Below, in pieces: positions 45,624 to 55,113 of a stretch of 64,000 nt of DNA. Source of the DNA: Schlesneria paludicola DSM 18645. GTDB lineage: Bacteria; Planctomycetota; Planctomycetia; Planctomycetales; Planctomycetaceae. A program made the translations under genes and the position numbers. The notes under the pieces were generated by a model. That model was not told where the DNA came from, ran no database searches, and was given only the letters and a program-made list of their open reading frames with translations. The DNA is taken from the NCBI RefSeq assembly GCF_000255655.1, contig NZ_JH636434.1, positions 1,166,045-1,230,044 of the forward strand. The letters run 5' to 3'. Each line of letters starts with the position of its first letter. Position 1 is the stretch's first letter.

Positions 45624-46876
45624 TGCTTGATCGACGGACATTTCTCGCGGCGATGGGAACCGCGGCGCTGGTTGGCCCCCGTTCGTTGTTTGCGGCTGCG
45701 GCGGAACCGAAGCGAATCGCCATCGTCACGACGGTATTTACATATCAGTCACATGCCCAGCACATGGGCGATCGTTTTCTGATTGGATACCCACGTCATG
45801 GCCAATGGCACACCCCGCCTCTGAAGGTGGTCTCCCTGTATGTCGACCAGCGCCCCGAGGGCGATCTCAGTGCGAAACGAGCCGAAGCGCATGGATTTCA
45901 GGTCTATCCCACCATTGCCGAAGCACTGCGTTGCGGTGGCGACAAGCTGGCCGTCGATGGGGTCGTGATCATCGGGGAACACGGGAAATATCCCATTAAT
46001 GCCAAGGGACAAGTTCAATACCCGCGATTTGAGTTCTTTCAACAGGCCGTCGAGGTTTTCGAAAAAGACGGACGCGCCGTTCCAATCTTCAATGACAAAC
46101 ACCTGTCATACGACGGAAAAAAAGCCCGCAAGATGGTGGCGGACTCCAAACGCCTGAAATTTCCGTTCCTGGCTGGTTCATCACTTCCAGTCACCTGGCG
46201 ACTGCCGCCCGTGGAAGTTCCGTACGGTGCAGAACTCGACGAAGCACTGATGGTGGGTGTCGGCGGCTCCGATCCCATGGACTACCATGCCCTCGAAGCC
46301 ATGCAGTGCATGGTCGAACGCCGAAAGGGCGGTGAGACCGGTATCGAATCGGTGCAACTCATCGAAGGGGACGCGGTCTGGAAGGCGGGTGAAGAAGGTC
46401 TATGGTCGAAGCGGTTGCTGGAAGCCGCCCTGACGCGATCCGACACAACTCAAGGTGTCACAAAGCTGGATTCTCGCATGCAGAACCTGGCGACAAATGG
46501 CGAATTGCAGAAACTTGTCACACAACCAGCAGCCTATTTGATCAAGCGCCGCGACGGACTTCGCACCACGCTGCTGATGCTGAATGGTGCCGTCGAGGAT
46601 TATACATTCGCCGCACAGATTAAAGGTGGCGACATCGTCTCCACACAGTTTTTCCTGCCACCGACACCCAATGTCACCTATTCCGCATGCTTGGTCGCGC
46701 AAATCGAAGAGATGATTACGACCGGCGTGGCCCCATATCCAGTGGAACGGACCGAAATCGTCAGTGCCTTGCTCGATCGGTGCCTTGATTCCAAAGTCGA
46801 AGGACACCGACGGATCGAGACGCCGGAACTGAATATTTCGTACTTCGGCCGTGACGTGTCGTTATTCGGCGGATAG
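45623..46876 (+). CDS. Tat-exported protein of uncharacterised family, copy 2
   Basis: 417 residues, a tandem paralogue of the preceding gene. Tat signal MLDRRTFLAAMGTAALVG. Conserved blocks: MGDRFLIGYP, VVSLYVDQRPEGDLS, YPTIAEALRCGGDKLAVDGV, IIGEHGKYPINAKG, PIFNDKHLSYDGKKAR, GSSLPVTWRLPPVEVPYGAE, VERRKGGETGIESV. The copies diverge in their C-terminal third but both end in an IE-S/M...YPVERT...L..RRLETP pattern. Start ATG overlaps the upstream stop. Likely two subunits of one complex or two specialised copies; which is not visible. Confidence 0.85.
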   Translation: MLDRRTFLAAMGTAALVGPRSLFAAAAEPKRIAIVTTVFTYQSHAQHMGDRFLIGYPRHGQWHTPPLKVVSLYVDQRPEGDLSAKRAEAHGFQVYPTIAEALRCGGDKLAVDGVVIIGEHGKYPINAKGQVQYPRFEFFQQAVEVFEKDGRAVPIFNDKHLSYDGKKARKMVADSKRLKFPFLAGSSLPVTWRLPPVEVPYGAELDEALMVGVGGSDPMDYHALEAMQCMVERRKGGETGIESVQLIEGDAVWKAGEEGLWSKRLLEAALTRSDTTQGVTKLDSRMQNLATNGELQKLVTQPAAYLIKRRDGLRTTLLMLNGAVEDYTFAAQIKGGDIVSTQFFLPPTPNVTYSACLVAQIEEMITTGVAPYPVERTEIVSALLDRCLDSKVEGHRRIETPELNISYFGRDVSLFGG

Positions 46877-47127
46877 CAAGCGGCTCAGACGCCCAAGTTG
46901 CCTTGAACGATAGCCGTTCCGACTGCGCGGGGCTCTCAGACGCGCGTCAGAGGTCACCCAACTGCACCAGGCAGAATTTGGCGGCCAGATTTGCCGTTTT
47001 CTGCCAAGAAAACTGCTTGACTTCGGCAAGTTAAGCCGATTTCTGAAACAGCGAGACGCAGCAGGACTCGCAAACCAGGTCAGGGAAGGCCGGGGACCAC
47101 AGCCGCATGGTTTGAAGGTACTTTCCC

Positions 47128-47889
47128 ATGAAGACCTATTTTCATACGCAACGCATTGCCGCAATGGTGTCATTCGTCACCAGCCTGATTCTCGTGTCCG
47201 GTTGTCGCAGTGCTTCAGTGAACTCGCCTGACCGGGCGAGTTCTTCGTCAGGCTCTTGGGGTGCTCCGTTCTATCGATCATTCGAACGGTCACCGCGCCC
47301 CTACGATGATGTCGAGTCACCAAATCTGGAACCAATTCCACCAGACGCAATTCCTCCCGTTCCAGGATATTCCGAACCAACCCCCGCGATTCCTCCAGCA
47401 CCTTCGGCGCAGAAATCTCGCTGGAAGCCCAAGCTGCCAACATTTGCCCAGCAAAGTCAGGTCAACCAGACGGCGGCGAAATCAGAGGGGAAAAACGGTT
47501 CGGCGAAACTGGGTGGCATACGAAGTTCACAGTGGACAAGTAAATCGAACAACGGCGAAGTCGTCCGAGCACGCTCGGCAAACACGGATTCTCAACCCGA
47601 ACTCGCGGCCGCAGTTCCAGTCGATGACGTCGATGAGCATGACGTCGTGATCTCGCCCGGCCATGATGAAGGTGATGTCTTCGATCAACCGGTCATTGAA
47701 CCACCCAAACTCCAGACGCCGATCAAGACGCGTCATGGCGTAATCCGTGAATGGCCCGCAGGGCCCCGCAGCACGAGCAATTCGAAGAACGCCCGTTCAC
47801 ACGAGCCAGTTCTCGGCCTTCCTGAAAATCATCATAAAGAAGCAGACGGAACAGAGGATATGCCGCTGTTGTTGCCTCCGTCGGCTTGA
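47128..47889 (+). CDS. Lipoprotein, low-complexity
   Basis: 253 residues with a type II signal peptide: MKTYFHTQRIAAMVSFVTSL ... LVSGC, lipobox Cys at about residue 27. The mature part is Pro/Ser/Asn/Asp-rich with no folded-domain signature (PPDAIPPVPGYSEP; AVPVDDVDEHDVVISP; EWPAGPRSTSNSKN). GAAGG lies nine bases before ATG 47128. It is presumably anchored in a membrane. Followed by a strong terminator at 47961-47997. Confidence 0.8.
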   Translation: MKTYFHTQRIAAMVSFVTSLILVSGCRSASVNSPDRASSSSGSWGAPFYRSFERSPRPYDDVESPNLEPIPPDAIPPVPGYSEPTPAIPPAPSAQKSRWKPKLPTFAQQSQVNQTAAKSEGKNGSAKLGGIRSSQWTSKSNNGEVVRARSANTDSQPELAAAVPVDDVDEHDVVISPGHDEGDVFDQPVIEPPKLQTPIKTRHGVIREWPAGPRSTSNSKNARSHEPVLGLPENHHKEADGTEDMPLLLPPSA

Positions 47890-48424
47890 AAATACGTCCC
47901 GATCGTGGTCGCCGGATGAATCTGGCGGGAGGAGTTCGGCAGTCAGACCACGATCTCCCGAAAACCGCAGGCACAGTCGCGTGCCTGCGGTTTTTTTACT
48001 CTTTGACATCGCCGATGCCGTTGCTGGACAGTTGGAAAATGGGTGAAAACCGGACGTGAAATGGCCGGAAAGACGCCGCATTTTCGCTGATTTGACGAAA
48101 AACTTTCTCAAATCTGACTTAAATCTTTGAAAAAAAGTGGCCAACGGCTCGCCGTAAGTCTTTATGCATCTGACAGAACAATCTTTGGATGGTGGCGTAA
48201 ATCCTTGAGAGAACGGACAGAGCAACTTTGATTCGTTTTTCAAGACACATTTCAGAACATTACAAAACTGAAAGGTTGGCTGCGGTCAGGTCGGTGGCAG
48301 CCCCCCTGGAGCACCACTATTCTGTCCCGCTCCTCTGGACTCGGTGGCGACAGGATGGGCCGTGAGCTGACCGAGCGGGGACAAGGACGGTTTGAGAACC
48401 AATGGTTCGGCCCAGGAGGTTGGT
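47890..48424. other. Intergenic region with terminator and inverted repeat
   Basis: About 530 bases. It contains the inverted repeat GATCGTGGTC/GACCACGATC (47901-47955), the terminator below, and an A/T-rich stretch at 48080-48260 that probably carries the promoter of the thioredoxin gene. No coding features. Confidence 0.5.
47961..47997 (+). terminator. Rho-independent terminator after the lipoprotein gene
   Basis: AACCGCAGGCAC and GTGCCTGCGGTT form a perfect 12-bp stem with loop AGTCGC, followed by TTTTTT on the plus strand. Confidence 0.95.
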
Positions 48425-49258
48425 ATGCGAAAATCGCGAATGGAATCCGCTCTTTTTCGGAGCCTGATCTTGGTTGCCGCGACAGCGTTGTCTGTCCAAG
48501 CCCAAGACTCGGGAGGATCCAGCAATTCGATTTCGTGGCAAACGTCTTATCGGCAAGCCGCCGATGAAGCCGCCCGTGATGGCAAACCAGTGCTCGTGAG
48601 GGTGACGGCTAGCTGGTGTGCTCCTTGTCAGCAGATGAAACAGCTGACGTTCACGGATTCACGCGTCGTCGAACTCGTTCGATCGAACTTTGTGCCGCTG
48701 CTCATCGACGCAGACGAACAACCGGATTTGGTCTCGGGATTTCGCGTGGAAGCGTACCCGACCACGATTATCGTTGCTCCCGACCTGACAATCCTGAAAC
48801 GGATGGCGGGTTATCAATCGGCCGACAGTCTGGCCAACACGTTGGCGACGCTATCGCGGTCGCTGCCCGAAACCCAGACGACGGCAATAGCCGGCGATGC
48901 GGTTTCGGCACTCGAGCCTTCCAATGCCGTCAAATATGCCTTCGACGGTTTTTGCCTGGTCAGCTTGTTGGAAGAAACTCGGGTTCGGAAAGGTTCTGCC
49001 GAATTCGTGGCTGAGCATCGTGGTCAGATGCTTTGCTTCGAAACGGCAGAACGACGTCAGAAGTTCCTTGAAGATCCGGAAAAATATTGGCCGGTCGCCA
49101 ACGGTCAATGTCTGGTCAGTTCGCGTGAAGGTTCCCGGGCTGGGAAAGGTGATCCGCGAATGGCCGTCACATGGCGAGGACGAATCTGGATGTTCAGTGA
49201 TCGCGAACGGCAACGACGATTCATTCAGACTCCGTCGTACTACGCCAACGAGATGTAA
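48425..49258 (+). CDS. Exported thioredoxin-fold protein with two YHS-like modules
   Basis: 277 residues from ATG 48425, five bases after GGAGG. Signal peptide residues ~1-25 (SALFRSLILVAATALSVQA). The thioredoxin fold covers ~45-140: KPVLVRVTASWCAPCQQMKQ with the WCxPC active site, FVPLLIDADEQ, and the cis-Pro loop VEAYPTTIIV. After a linker, two short modules repeat a YHS-like pattern: YAFDGFCLVSL...MLCFETAERRQKFLEDPEKYWP and NGQCLVSS...IWMFSDRERQRRFIQTPSYYA. It likely acts as a periplasmic thiol-disulfide protein, with the YHS-like parts possibly binding a metal; that last step is inferred. Confidence 0.85.
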   Translation: MRKSRMESALFRSLILVAATALSVQAQDSGGSSNSISWQTSYRQAADEAARDGKPVLVRVTASWCAPCQQMKQLTFTDSRVVELVRSNFVPLLIDADEQPDLVSGFRVEAYPTTIIVAPDLTILKRMAGYQSADSLANTLATLSRSLPETQTTAIAGDAVSALEPSNAVKYAFDGFCLVSLLEETRVRKGSAEFVAEHRGQMLCFETAERRQKFLEDPEKYWPVANGQCLVSSREGSRAGKGDPRMAVTWRGRIWMFSDRERQRRFIQTPSYYANEM

Positions 49259-49792
49259 TTTCGAACGACGTTTTGCCGATTAAAGTGGGTTAATTGGGCT
49301 GGGGACTGCGAAGCCTCTGGCCTCGGTTGCTCGAAGTGGGTTGAGCAGCCGAGGCGTGTTTCGCTCGTAACGTCAATAAAATTTACATTTTGCATATTCT
49401 TTCGCGACGTTCGTCGCCTTCAATCTCAGAAAATCACAATTCGTATCGTGCGTGCCACTGGCCTATTCGTCTCGTGCTCATCGCTAGCCGCAACTTGCTA
49501 GCCGCAACATCCGTTCCACACGTACGAAGAATTCATTCGCCAAACTTGGCCCATTCCGCAGGGATCGTGCGAACTCCGACATCGTCGCGAATGTTCCCGG
49601 ATCTTACAGACGGTCTGTTCGGACATGCCGTCGCCGAAAGATTGGAACATTTCGTCGCAGCGAGTTTTCTTCGGCTTCCGCGATCGGTACATTCTTGAGT
49701 TCGGTCCAACAAACTCTCCTGGATCGACGTACTCTGCGCCGCGTAGTTCGGTCACGGTGTAGATATTTCGGTGCATTTTTGTTCGTGCGAGG
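49259..49792. other. Gene-free stretch before the ABC-2 permease
   Basis: About 530 bases. Overlapping ORFs on both strands (49390-49698 plus, 49498-49893 minus) show no domain or coding-strand consistency, and the minus one runs into the permease start. The promoter of the permease gene must lie here. Confidence 0.4.
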
Positions 49793-50752
49793 ATGTTCAT
49801 GCTGACGCCGTCATGTTGGTCATTTTGCGTTCTGGCCGCGGAAAATGGGGGAATCGCGACTGTCGGTGCGGTGAACTGGATCCCCACGATCATCGTCTGC
49901 GTGCTGCTGCTCGTGGGCCTGATCTGTTTTTCCTACATGACAAAAGCGGGCATTATCGCTCGCGCAACGACCAAAGAGGCGGTTCGCCAGCCAGTCTTTC
50001 TGTTGTGCCTGGCACTCGCCGTGGTCGTGCTATTGATTAACTATGTCGTGCCGTTCTTCACACTGGGTGAAGACGTCAAGATGCTGAAAGACTGCGGACT
50101 GGCCACGATTCTGATCACGGGCCTGTTGATCGCGGTCTGGACGGCCAGCACCAGTGTTGCCGACGAAATCGAAGGCAAGACAGCGATGACGCTACTCTCA
50201 AAACCGATCAATCGACGTCAGTTTGTCCTTGGAAAGTACATCGGGATTTTTCAGGCAATTCTCTGGTATATGCTGCCTGTTGTCACCGTGTTCCTGGTCC
50301 TGATCTACTTCAAAGTCAGCTATGACGCCAAAGAAGGCTCGAAAGAGATTCCGACCCATGCCGAACGAATTGTCGAAGTGTACCAGGTGTTGCCGGGCGT
50401 CGGCCTGCTGTTGATGGAAATCGCTGTCATGTCAGCCGTTAGCGTTGCCATCTCGACGCGTCTGCCCATGGTCGTGAATTTGACAAGCTGTTTCGCGATC
50501 TTCGTCGTGGGACACCTGACCGGATTGCTGGTACAAGCTGGGGTGCTGAAGCTGGAATTTGTTCAGTTTATGGCACGATTGATTGCCACGATCCTGCCAT
50601 CGCTGGACCTCTTCAATATCAGCGCGGCCGTTGCCACCGGGGCGACCGTTCCGCCCGACTACCTTGGCTGGTCGGCGATCTACTGCGCTTCTTACTGCTG
50701 TGCCGCGATCCTGTTGGCGTTTATTCTGTTCGAAGATCGCGATCTGGCCTGA
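49793..50752 (+). CDS. ABC-2 type transporter permease
   Basis: 319 residues with about seven membrane helices: [102 protein letters not shown] and [13 protein letters not shown]. The cytosolic [26 protein letters not shown] segment is the typical coupling element of ABC-2 (ABCB-like export) permeases. The preferred start may be ATG 49799. Such permeases need a separate ATPase subunit; none is adjacent except the degenerate half-transporter downstream. Confidence 0.85.
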   Translation: MFMLTPSCWSFCVLAAENGGIATVGAVNWIPTIIVCVLLLVGLICFSYMTKAGIIARATTKEAVRQPVFLLCLALAVVVLLINYVVPFFTLGEDVKMLKDCGLATILITGLLIAVWTASTSVADEIEGKTAMTLLSKPINRRQFVLGKYIGIFQAILWYMLPVVTVFLVLIYFKVSYDAKEGSKEIPTHAERIVEVYQVLPGVGLLLMEIAVMSAVSVAISTRLPMVVNLTSCFAIFVVGHLTGLLVQAGVLKLEFVQFMARLIATILPSLDLFNISAAVATGATVPPDYLGWSAIYCASYCCAAILLAFILFEDRDLA

Positions 50753-50963
50753 AAATCGGAGCAATCCCCCCCACGTGAACACTTCCCTTGGGGGGGCCTT
50801 AGGAGCGACAATCAATCGAAGCATCCAACGGCGCGCTTTGCCTTAAGAGACTTCAAGACAAGAGCTCTCGACAGACGATGCTTGCCCATAACGGACTGGC
50901 TGGATTCGGCTGACCTCGGCGTACGGACACCACTGCTAAATCATTTGCAGATCGGCAACGCTA

Positions 50964-53027
50964 GTGGACGCGGCTCCTATCAATACGGTTGAGAGAATTC
51001 TCTCCAGACGAAGCCTCTTGCGCGGTCGGGCACGGATCGCCGGATGCTGGTCCATCCTCGCGGCGATCGCATTAGTTTTGCTCCTGGGTAACCTCAATCT
51101 GCTCATGGGATTACTCATTGATCGCGGCCACATTGACCTGTCGCTGCTGCCTCCCGACATCGAACGGTTTGAACGCTTGTCCGGCCTGAGTGTCATTCGT
51201 GCGACAGCGCCCGCCGATGGCCAAGTCAAGCTCACCGTTCCCGCGAACGCGGTCCCCGCCGAAGAGGCACCACCAGAACCGATTCACGTTTACTACGATG
51301 AACATGGAATTCTGCCGACAGTCTGGCACAATCGCGATTTTTGGTGGGGGCCTGGAATTGCCTACCTGTACCGACAGGTGCCATGGCTGCAGTCGAATAT
51401 TCTCGCCCTCGTCTGCCTGCTCTCGTCGGCGGCAGGACTGTATCTGCTGCGTGACGGGTCTTTGCGCCAGATGCGACTGAGTTGTCAGCGCGGCTCGATT
51501 GAAGCCGTCACCGCCACCCGCCGAAATCTCTTCCGACAGGTACTTCGCATTGGGCCGCAAGATCTCGACGGTTCTGAGCAAAGCACCGCGACCTACTTGT
51601 TCACGACCGAAGTCGAAACGATTCGTCGTGGCCTGCACGATGTGATTTGCTCCACGATTCGATATGCACCGGAACTATTCGGCCTGGCGACCGTGCTTTT
51701 CAGCCTGGACTGGCGACTGGCACTGCAATGGATCGCTCCGACCACTCTCGTTCTGCTGCTCGTCGACGGAGTGCGACGCAAGGCACAACAAAAAGAAAAC
51801 TTGGCGGAAGATCGCATCCGCGACGAAGAACAGACCCTGCTTTCGCGACTGCAGAATTCCCGCCTGACACGAGGGCTGGGAATCGAACAGACCGAACTTG
51901 AGCAGTTTCAGAAGCATTTGGACCGCTACCATTCGCAATTGATGGACGCAGCACGCACCGCAGACAAAGTGGCCCACCCTCAAGGAAATGTGGTTCTGAT
52001 TTGTGTGGGATTGCTCGCATTTTTGCTGTTTCTTGTGGGTGGAAACGTCCTGGTCGTTGGAAAACTGCCTTCCTCGACACGGATGGCGGCATGCGATGCC
52101 TTCACGTTTATCTTCGCGGCCTTCCTCGCAATCCCCGGAATGCGTGCGTTTCGATCATTGCCCGAAATTCGTCGCGAAGTGAACCTGGTCGCGGAACGGA
52201 TTCGCAGATATCTCGAACAGATTCCGTCCGTCAGTCAGGCCGTCGGCGCGAAATTCCTGCAACCGATGAGTAAGACACTGCACTTCGAAAATGTGAAGTA
52301 CCAAACCCCTGCCGGACGCCTGGTCCTGGATGGCATCGATTTCAAAATCCCCGTCGACACGACCACGGCAATCGTATCACTCGATCCGCTTGAGGCACGT
52401 GCCGTCGCATTGATGCTGCCTCGGTTCATTGAGCCCCGCCAGGGACGCGTCTTGATCGATGGCGAAGATATTGCCTGGGGCACGCTCGAATCGCTACGAG
52501 CCGAAACCGTCTTCGTGTCCGCAAACGACCCGCCATTCGATGGGACGGTTCTGGAAAATATCCGCGGCGGGCAGGCCGAGCTGACACTGCAGCAGGTGAC
52601 AGAGGCCGCGAAAATGACGCATGCCCACAACTTCATCGTCAAGTTGTTCAACGGATACGAGACCATTCTGACCGGTCACGGAGACTCGTTAGACGCGGGT
52701 CAGAAATTTCGGCTGAATCTGGCACGTGCCATTGCGCGCGGCCCCGCCTTGCTGATTGTCGAAGAACCCACCGAAGTGCTCGATGAAGACACCAAAACCC
52801 TGCTGGTCGATGCTTACGATCGAATCTGTCGTGAGCGGACCGTCATCTTCCTGCCCGCGCGCATGTCGACGGTGCGGCGAACCGATCAAGTGATCGTCCT
52901 ACACGAAGGCAAAGTTGTCGCATTGGGACCACACTCGAAACTGGTGACCCAGTCGCTAGTCTACCGACACTGGGAATACCTTCACTTCAACGAGTTTCGC
53001 CACGACGGCCAAGACGAAGCCACGTAA
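50964..53027 (+). CDS. ABC half-transporter with degenerate ATPase domain
   Basis: 687 residues. Residues ~20-50 are the first membrane helix, ~53-135 an unusual extracytoplasmic segment between helices 1 and 2, then further helices (LALVCLLSSAAGLYLL, IRYAPELFGLATVLF, VVLICVGLLAFLLFLVGG) in an exporter-like layout. The C-terminal ~230 residues align with an ABC NBD but key residues are changed: Walker A is TTAIVSLDPLEARAVAL with no GxGKST, the signature is LDAGQKFRLNLARAI, Walker B is ALLIVEEPTEVLDED with Asp replaced, and the switch His region reads VIFLPARMSTVR. ATP hydrolysis by this domain seems unlikely; it may partner with an active NBD or be a regulator. Start at GTG 50964 is uncertain. 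Confidence 0.8.
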   Translation: MDAAPINTVERILSRRSLLRGRARIAGCWSILAAIALVLLLGNLNLLMGLLIDRGHIDLSLLPPDIERFERLSGLSVIRATAPADGQVKLTVPANAVPAEEAPPEPIHVYYDEHGILPTVWHNRDFWWGPGIAYLYRQVPWLQSNILALVCLLSSAAGLYLLRDGSLRQMRLSCQRGSIEAVTATRRNLFRQVLRIGPQDLDGSEQSTATYLFTTEVETIRRGLHDVICSTIRYAPELFGLATVLFSLDWRLALQWIAPTTLVLLLVDGVRRKAQQKENLAEDRIRDEEQTLLSRLQNSRLTRGLGIEQTELEQFQKHLDRYHSQLMDAARTADKVAHPQGNVVLICVGLLAFLLFLVGGNVLVVGKLPSSTRMAACDAFTFIFAAFLAIPGMRAFRSLPEIRREVNLVAERIRRYLEQIPSVSQAVGAKFLQPMSKTLHFENVKYQTPAGRLVLDGIDFKIPVDTTTAIVSLDPLEARAVALMLPRFIEPRQGRVLIDGEDIAWGTLESLRAETVFVSANDPPFDGTVLENIRGGQAELTLQQVTEAAKMTHAHNFIVKLFNGYETILTGHGDSLDAGQKFRLNLARAIARGPALLIVEEPTEVLDEDTKTLLVDAYDRICRERTVIFLPARMSTVRRTDQVIVLHEGKVVALGPHSKLVTQSLVYRHWEYLHFNEFRHDGQDEAT

Positions 53028-53328
53028 TCGTCAATGGCATAACAACTTAAACTGAATAACCCAACCGAAATCATCTCATCTCCAGATGAGACTCGCTCAC
53101 GTCATCGTGTCACTCTTCAGGGAAGTTGGTCACCAATCCGGCGAAGACGGAACTCAGAGAGTCGCCCGCAGATCCCGTGCGTGATCCTGAACCGGCAACG
53201 AATTCTCGTAGCTCAGGCCCATCCCGGACATTTCGATTGGTTGACATTTCGGGGCGGACCAGCGCTACTTGCCAATCTGGCCTGAATTGGCTCGCAATGC
53301 ATCGTCATCCTTATCCGAGGAGTATCTC
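53028..53328. other. Intergenic region
   Basis: 300 bases before the DUF2760 gene. It contains a short self-complementary TCTCATCT/AGATGAGA (53074-53091), too small to call a terminator. Nothing else recognised. Confidence 0.4.
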
Positions 53329-53886
53329 GTGGCTGGTCGAGTTTCCACAGCGTTTCGTGCGTTTTTTGCCGCGCTGGCAAATCGGGAAGCCGCGGAGCGG
53401 ATCGATCATGCACTTAAGGATCAACCGACAACAGAAAGCCCTGTTGCACCCGCACTGCCTTCTCGAGCGGAACCGGTCAAGACCGCCCCCGAACGACCAA
53501 AACAAAATGAAGCGGTCACGTTGCTGGCCACGCTTCAACGTGAAGCACGGCTCGTCGATTTTCTGAAAGAAGAGATCAGCGGATATTCTGACGAGCAGAT
53601 TGGTGCGGCCGTCCGTGAAATTCATCGCGAGAGTGCTTCAGTCCTGAACCGAATGTTTGCCATCCAGCCCGTCTTGGAGCAGGACGAGGGCGCATCGGTC
53701 GAAGTGCCCGAGGGATTCGATCCCGCCCGCTATCGCCTGACGGGCAAGATCAGTGGGCAAGCGCCCTTCCGCGGGACGCTCCGCCATCATGGTTGGATTG
53801 TCACCCGTAGCGAATTTCCCGAGTTCATCGGCAATGAATCCGCGGCGAAGACGATCTGCCCCGCTGAAGTGGAAGTTCAGCCGTAA
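53329..53886 (+). CDS. DUF2760-type protein
   Basis: About 185 residues from GTG 53329, six bases after GAGGAG (the ORF's first ATG at 53269 lacks a site). The N-terminal ~70 residues are Ala/Pro-rich and helical (FRAFFAALANREAAERIDHAL). The C-terminal ~105 residues carry the blocks I associate with DUF2760: REARLVDFLKEEISGYSDEQ, IGAAVREIHRESASVLNRMF, VPEGFDPARYRLTGKISGQA, and PFRGTLRHHGWIV with an AEVEV end. Function unknown. The next gene, a ZIP transporter, starts 38 bases later and may be cotranscribed. Confidence 0.8.
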   Translation: MAGRVSTAFRAFFAALANREAAERIDHALKDQPTTESPVAPALPSRAEPVKTAPERPKQNEAVTLLATLQREARLVDFLKEEISGYSDEQIGAAVREIHRESASVLNRMFAIQPVLEQDEGASVEVPEGFDPARYRLTGKISGQAPFRGTLRHHGWIVTRSEFPEFIGNESAAKTICPAEVEVQP

Positions 53887-53923
53887 GTTCGCGGCGAAGT
53901 GAATTCGTCAAAGGAATGCCTTG

Positions 53924-54985
53924 ATGGGAATCTGTCGTCTGTCCGCTGTCGCGGCCATTGTCACCATGCTGGTCTCACCGTCCATCCTGTGCGCGGGCGA
54001 GCACGGTCGTGCTGCGGACGGTACGTTTTTCTCCATGACATCGATCACGATTCTCGCGGTCTACTGCGGTCTTATCGCATTGTCGTCACTGGGTGGCGGG
54101 GTCTTGCCGACGTTGATTCGTCTGACCCATGTCCGCATGCAGCTTCTGGTCAGCCTGATTGGCGGCCTGATGCTGGGAGTTGGCATCTTCCATCAGTTGC
54201 CACACGCCGTCGCAATCATGCCTGCGCAGACGGAAGGCGGCACATCCGCACTGGATTGGTGCATGTGGTGGCTGATGATCGGACTCCTCCTCACGTTTTT
54301 CATGCTTCGGATGTTTCACTTTCATAGCCATGAACCATTGGAGGAAGATGGCGTCCACACGCACGATTGCGCCCATGATCACGATCACGGACATTCGCAC
54401 GACCATGGACATGGCCATGATTCGCATTCTCCGAAAAAGGCGAGCTGGATTGGAATTTTTCTGGGCTTGTCGCTGCATACGTTATTAGACGGAGTCGCCT
54501 TGGCGGCCGCCGTACAGGCCGACGCGCTGCATTTTCACGAACACTCTGGATTCGCGTTGCCATTCGGGTTCGGCACGTTTTTGGGTGTCGTGCTTCACAA
54601 ACCACTCGACTCGTTGTCGATCGCATCTCTCATGGCAACGGGAGGCTGGACTCGACGGGCCATGCAGATCGTCAATGTCGGCTATTCATTGATGTGCCCG
54701 ATTGGAGCCGCACTGTTTTGCATCGGAATCCAACGCTATTCGGGCGTTCGAGGTGACGTTGTTGCCGGAGCGTTGGCCATGTCGGCCGGAGTGTTTCTTT
54801 GTATCTCGCTCAGCGACTTGTTGCCCGAAGTTCAGTTTCACTCGCACGACCGGCTGAGACTTTCATTAGCACTGCTGGTCGGCGTCGGCTCGGCCTGGCT
54901 CATCGGATACTTCGAACCGAAACATTCGCATGGACCGACCACAAATCCTGCAATCCAAGAAATGCAGCCTGAACATCAACATTGA
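53924..54985 (+). CDS. ZIP-family divalent metal transporter
   Basis: 353 residues with eight membrane segments: ITILAVYCGLIALSSLGGG, LLVSLIGGLMLGVGIFHQL, WCMWWLMIGLLLTFFML, and after a loop SWIGIFLGLSLHTLLDGVALAAA and LPFGFGTFLGVVLHKPLDSLS, the two helices whose His/Asp-containing motifs form the ZIP metal path. The large cytosolic loop is extremely His/Asp-rich (HTHDCAHDHDHGHSHDHGHG), typical of zinc-handling ZIPs. It likely moves zinc or another divalent cation across a membrane. Start ATG 53924 is one codon inside the longest frame. Confidence 0.9.
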   Translation: MGICRLSAVAAIVTMLVSPSILCAGEHGRAADGTFFSMTSITILAVYCGLIALSSLGGGVLPTLIRLTHVRMQLLVSLIGGLMLGVGIFHQLPHAVAIMPAQTEGGTSALDWCMWWLMIGLLLTFFMLRMFHFHSHEPLEEDGVHTHDCAHDHDHGHSHDHGHGHDSHSPKKASWIGIFLGLSLHTLLDGVALAAAVQADALHFHEHSGFALPFGFGTFLGVVLHKPLDSLSIASLMATGGWTRRAMQIVNVGYSLMCPIGAALFCIGIQRYSGVRGDVVAGALAMSAGVFLCISLSDLLPEVQFHSHDRLRLSLALLVGVGSAWLIGYFEPKHSHGPTTNPAIQEMQPEHQH

Positions 54986-55113
54986 ATTCGCCTGAGTGGA
55001 TGCGGTCGGCCGTGTGTCACCAACTGAATCTTAGATTGGCATCCAGTTCCCACCCAAACTTGAACGCACCTCGCACGTTTCGCTCGATGTACTTGAGATG
55101 GCGCGAATAAATC

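Noticed and set aside
49498-49893. Minus ORF of 131 codons before the ABC-2 permease
   Set aside because: Runs into the permease start on the other strand; no ribosome site or domain.
53074-53091. TCTCATCT/AGATGAGA as a terminator
   Set aside because: Only 8 bp with a 2-base loop and no U tract.
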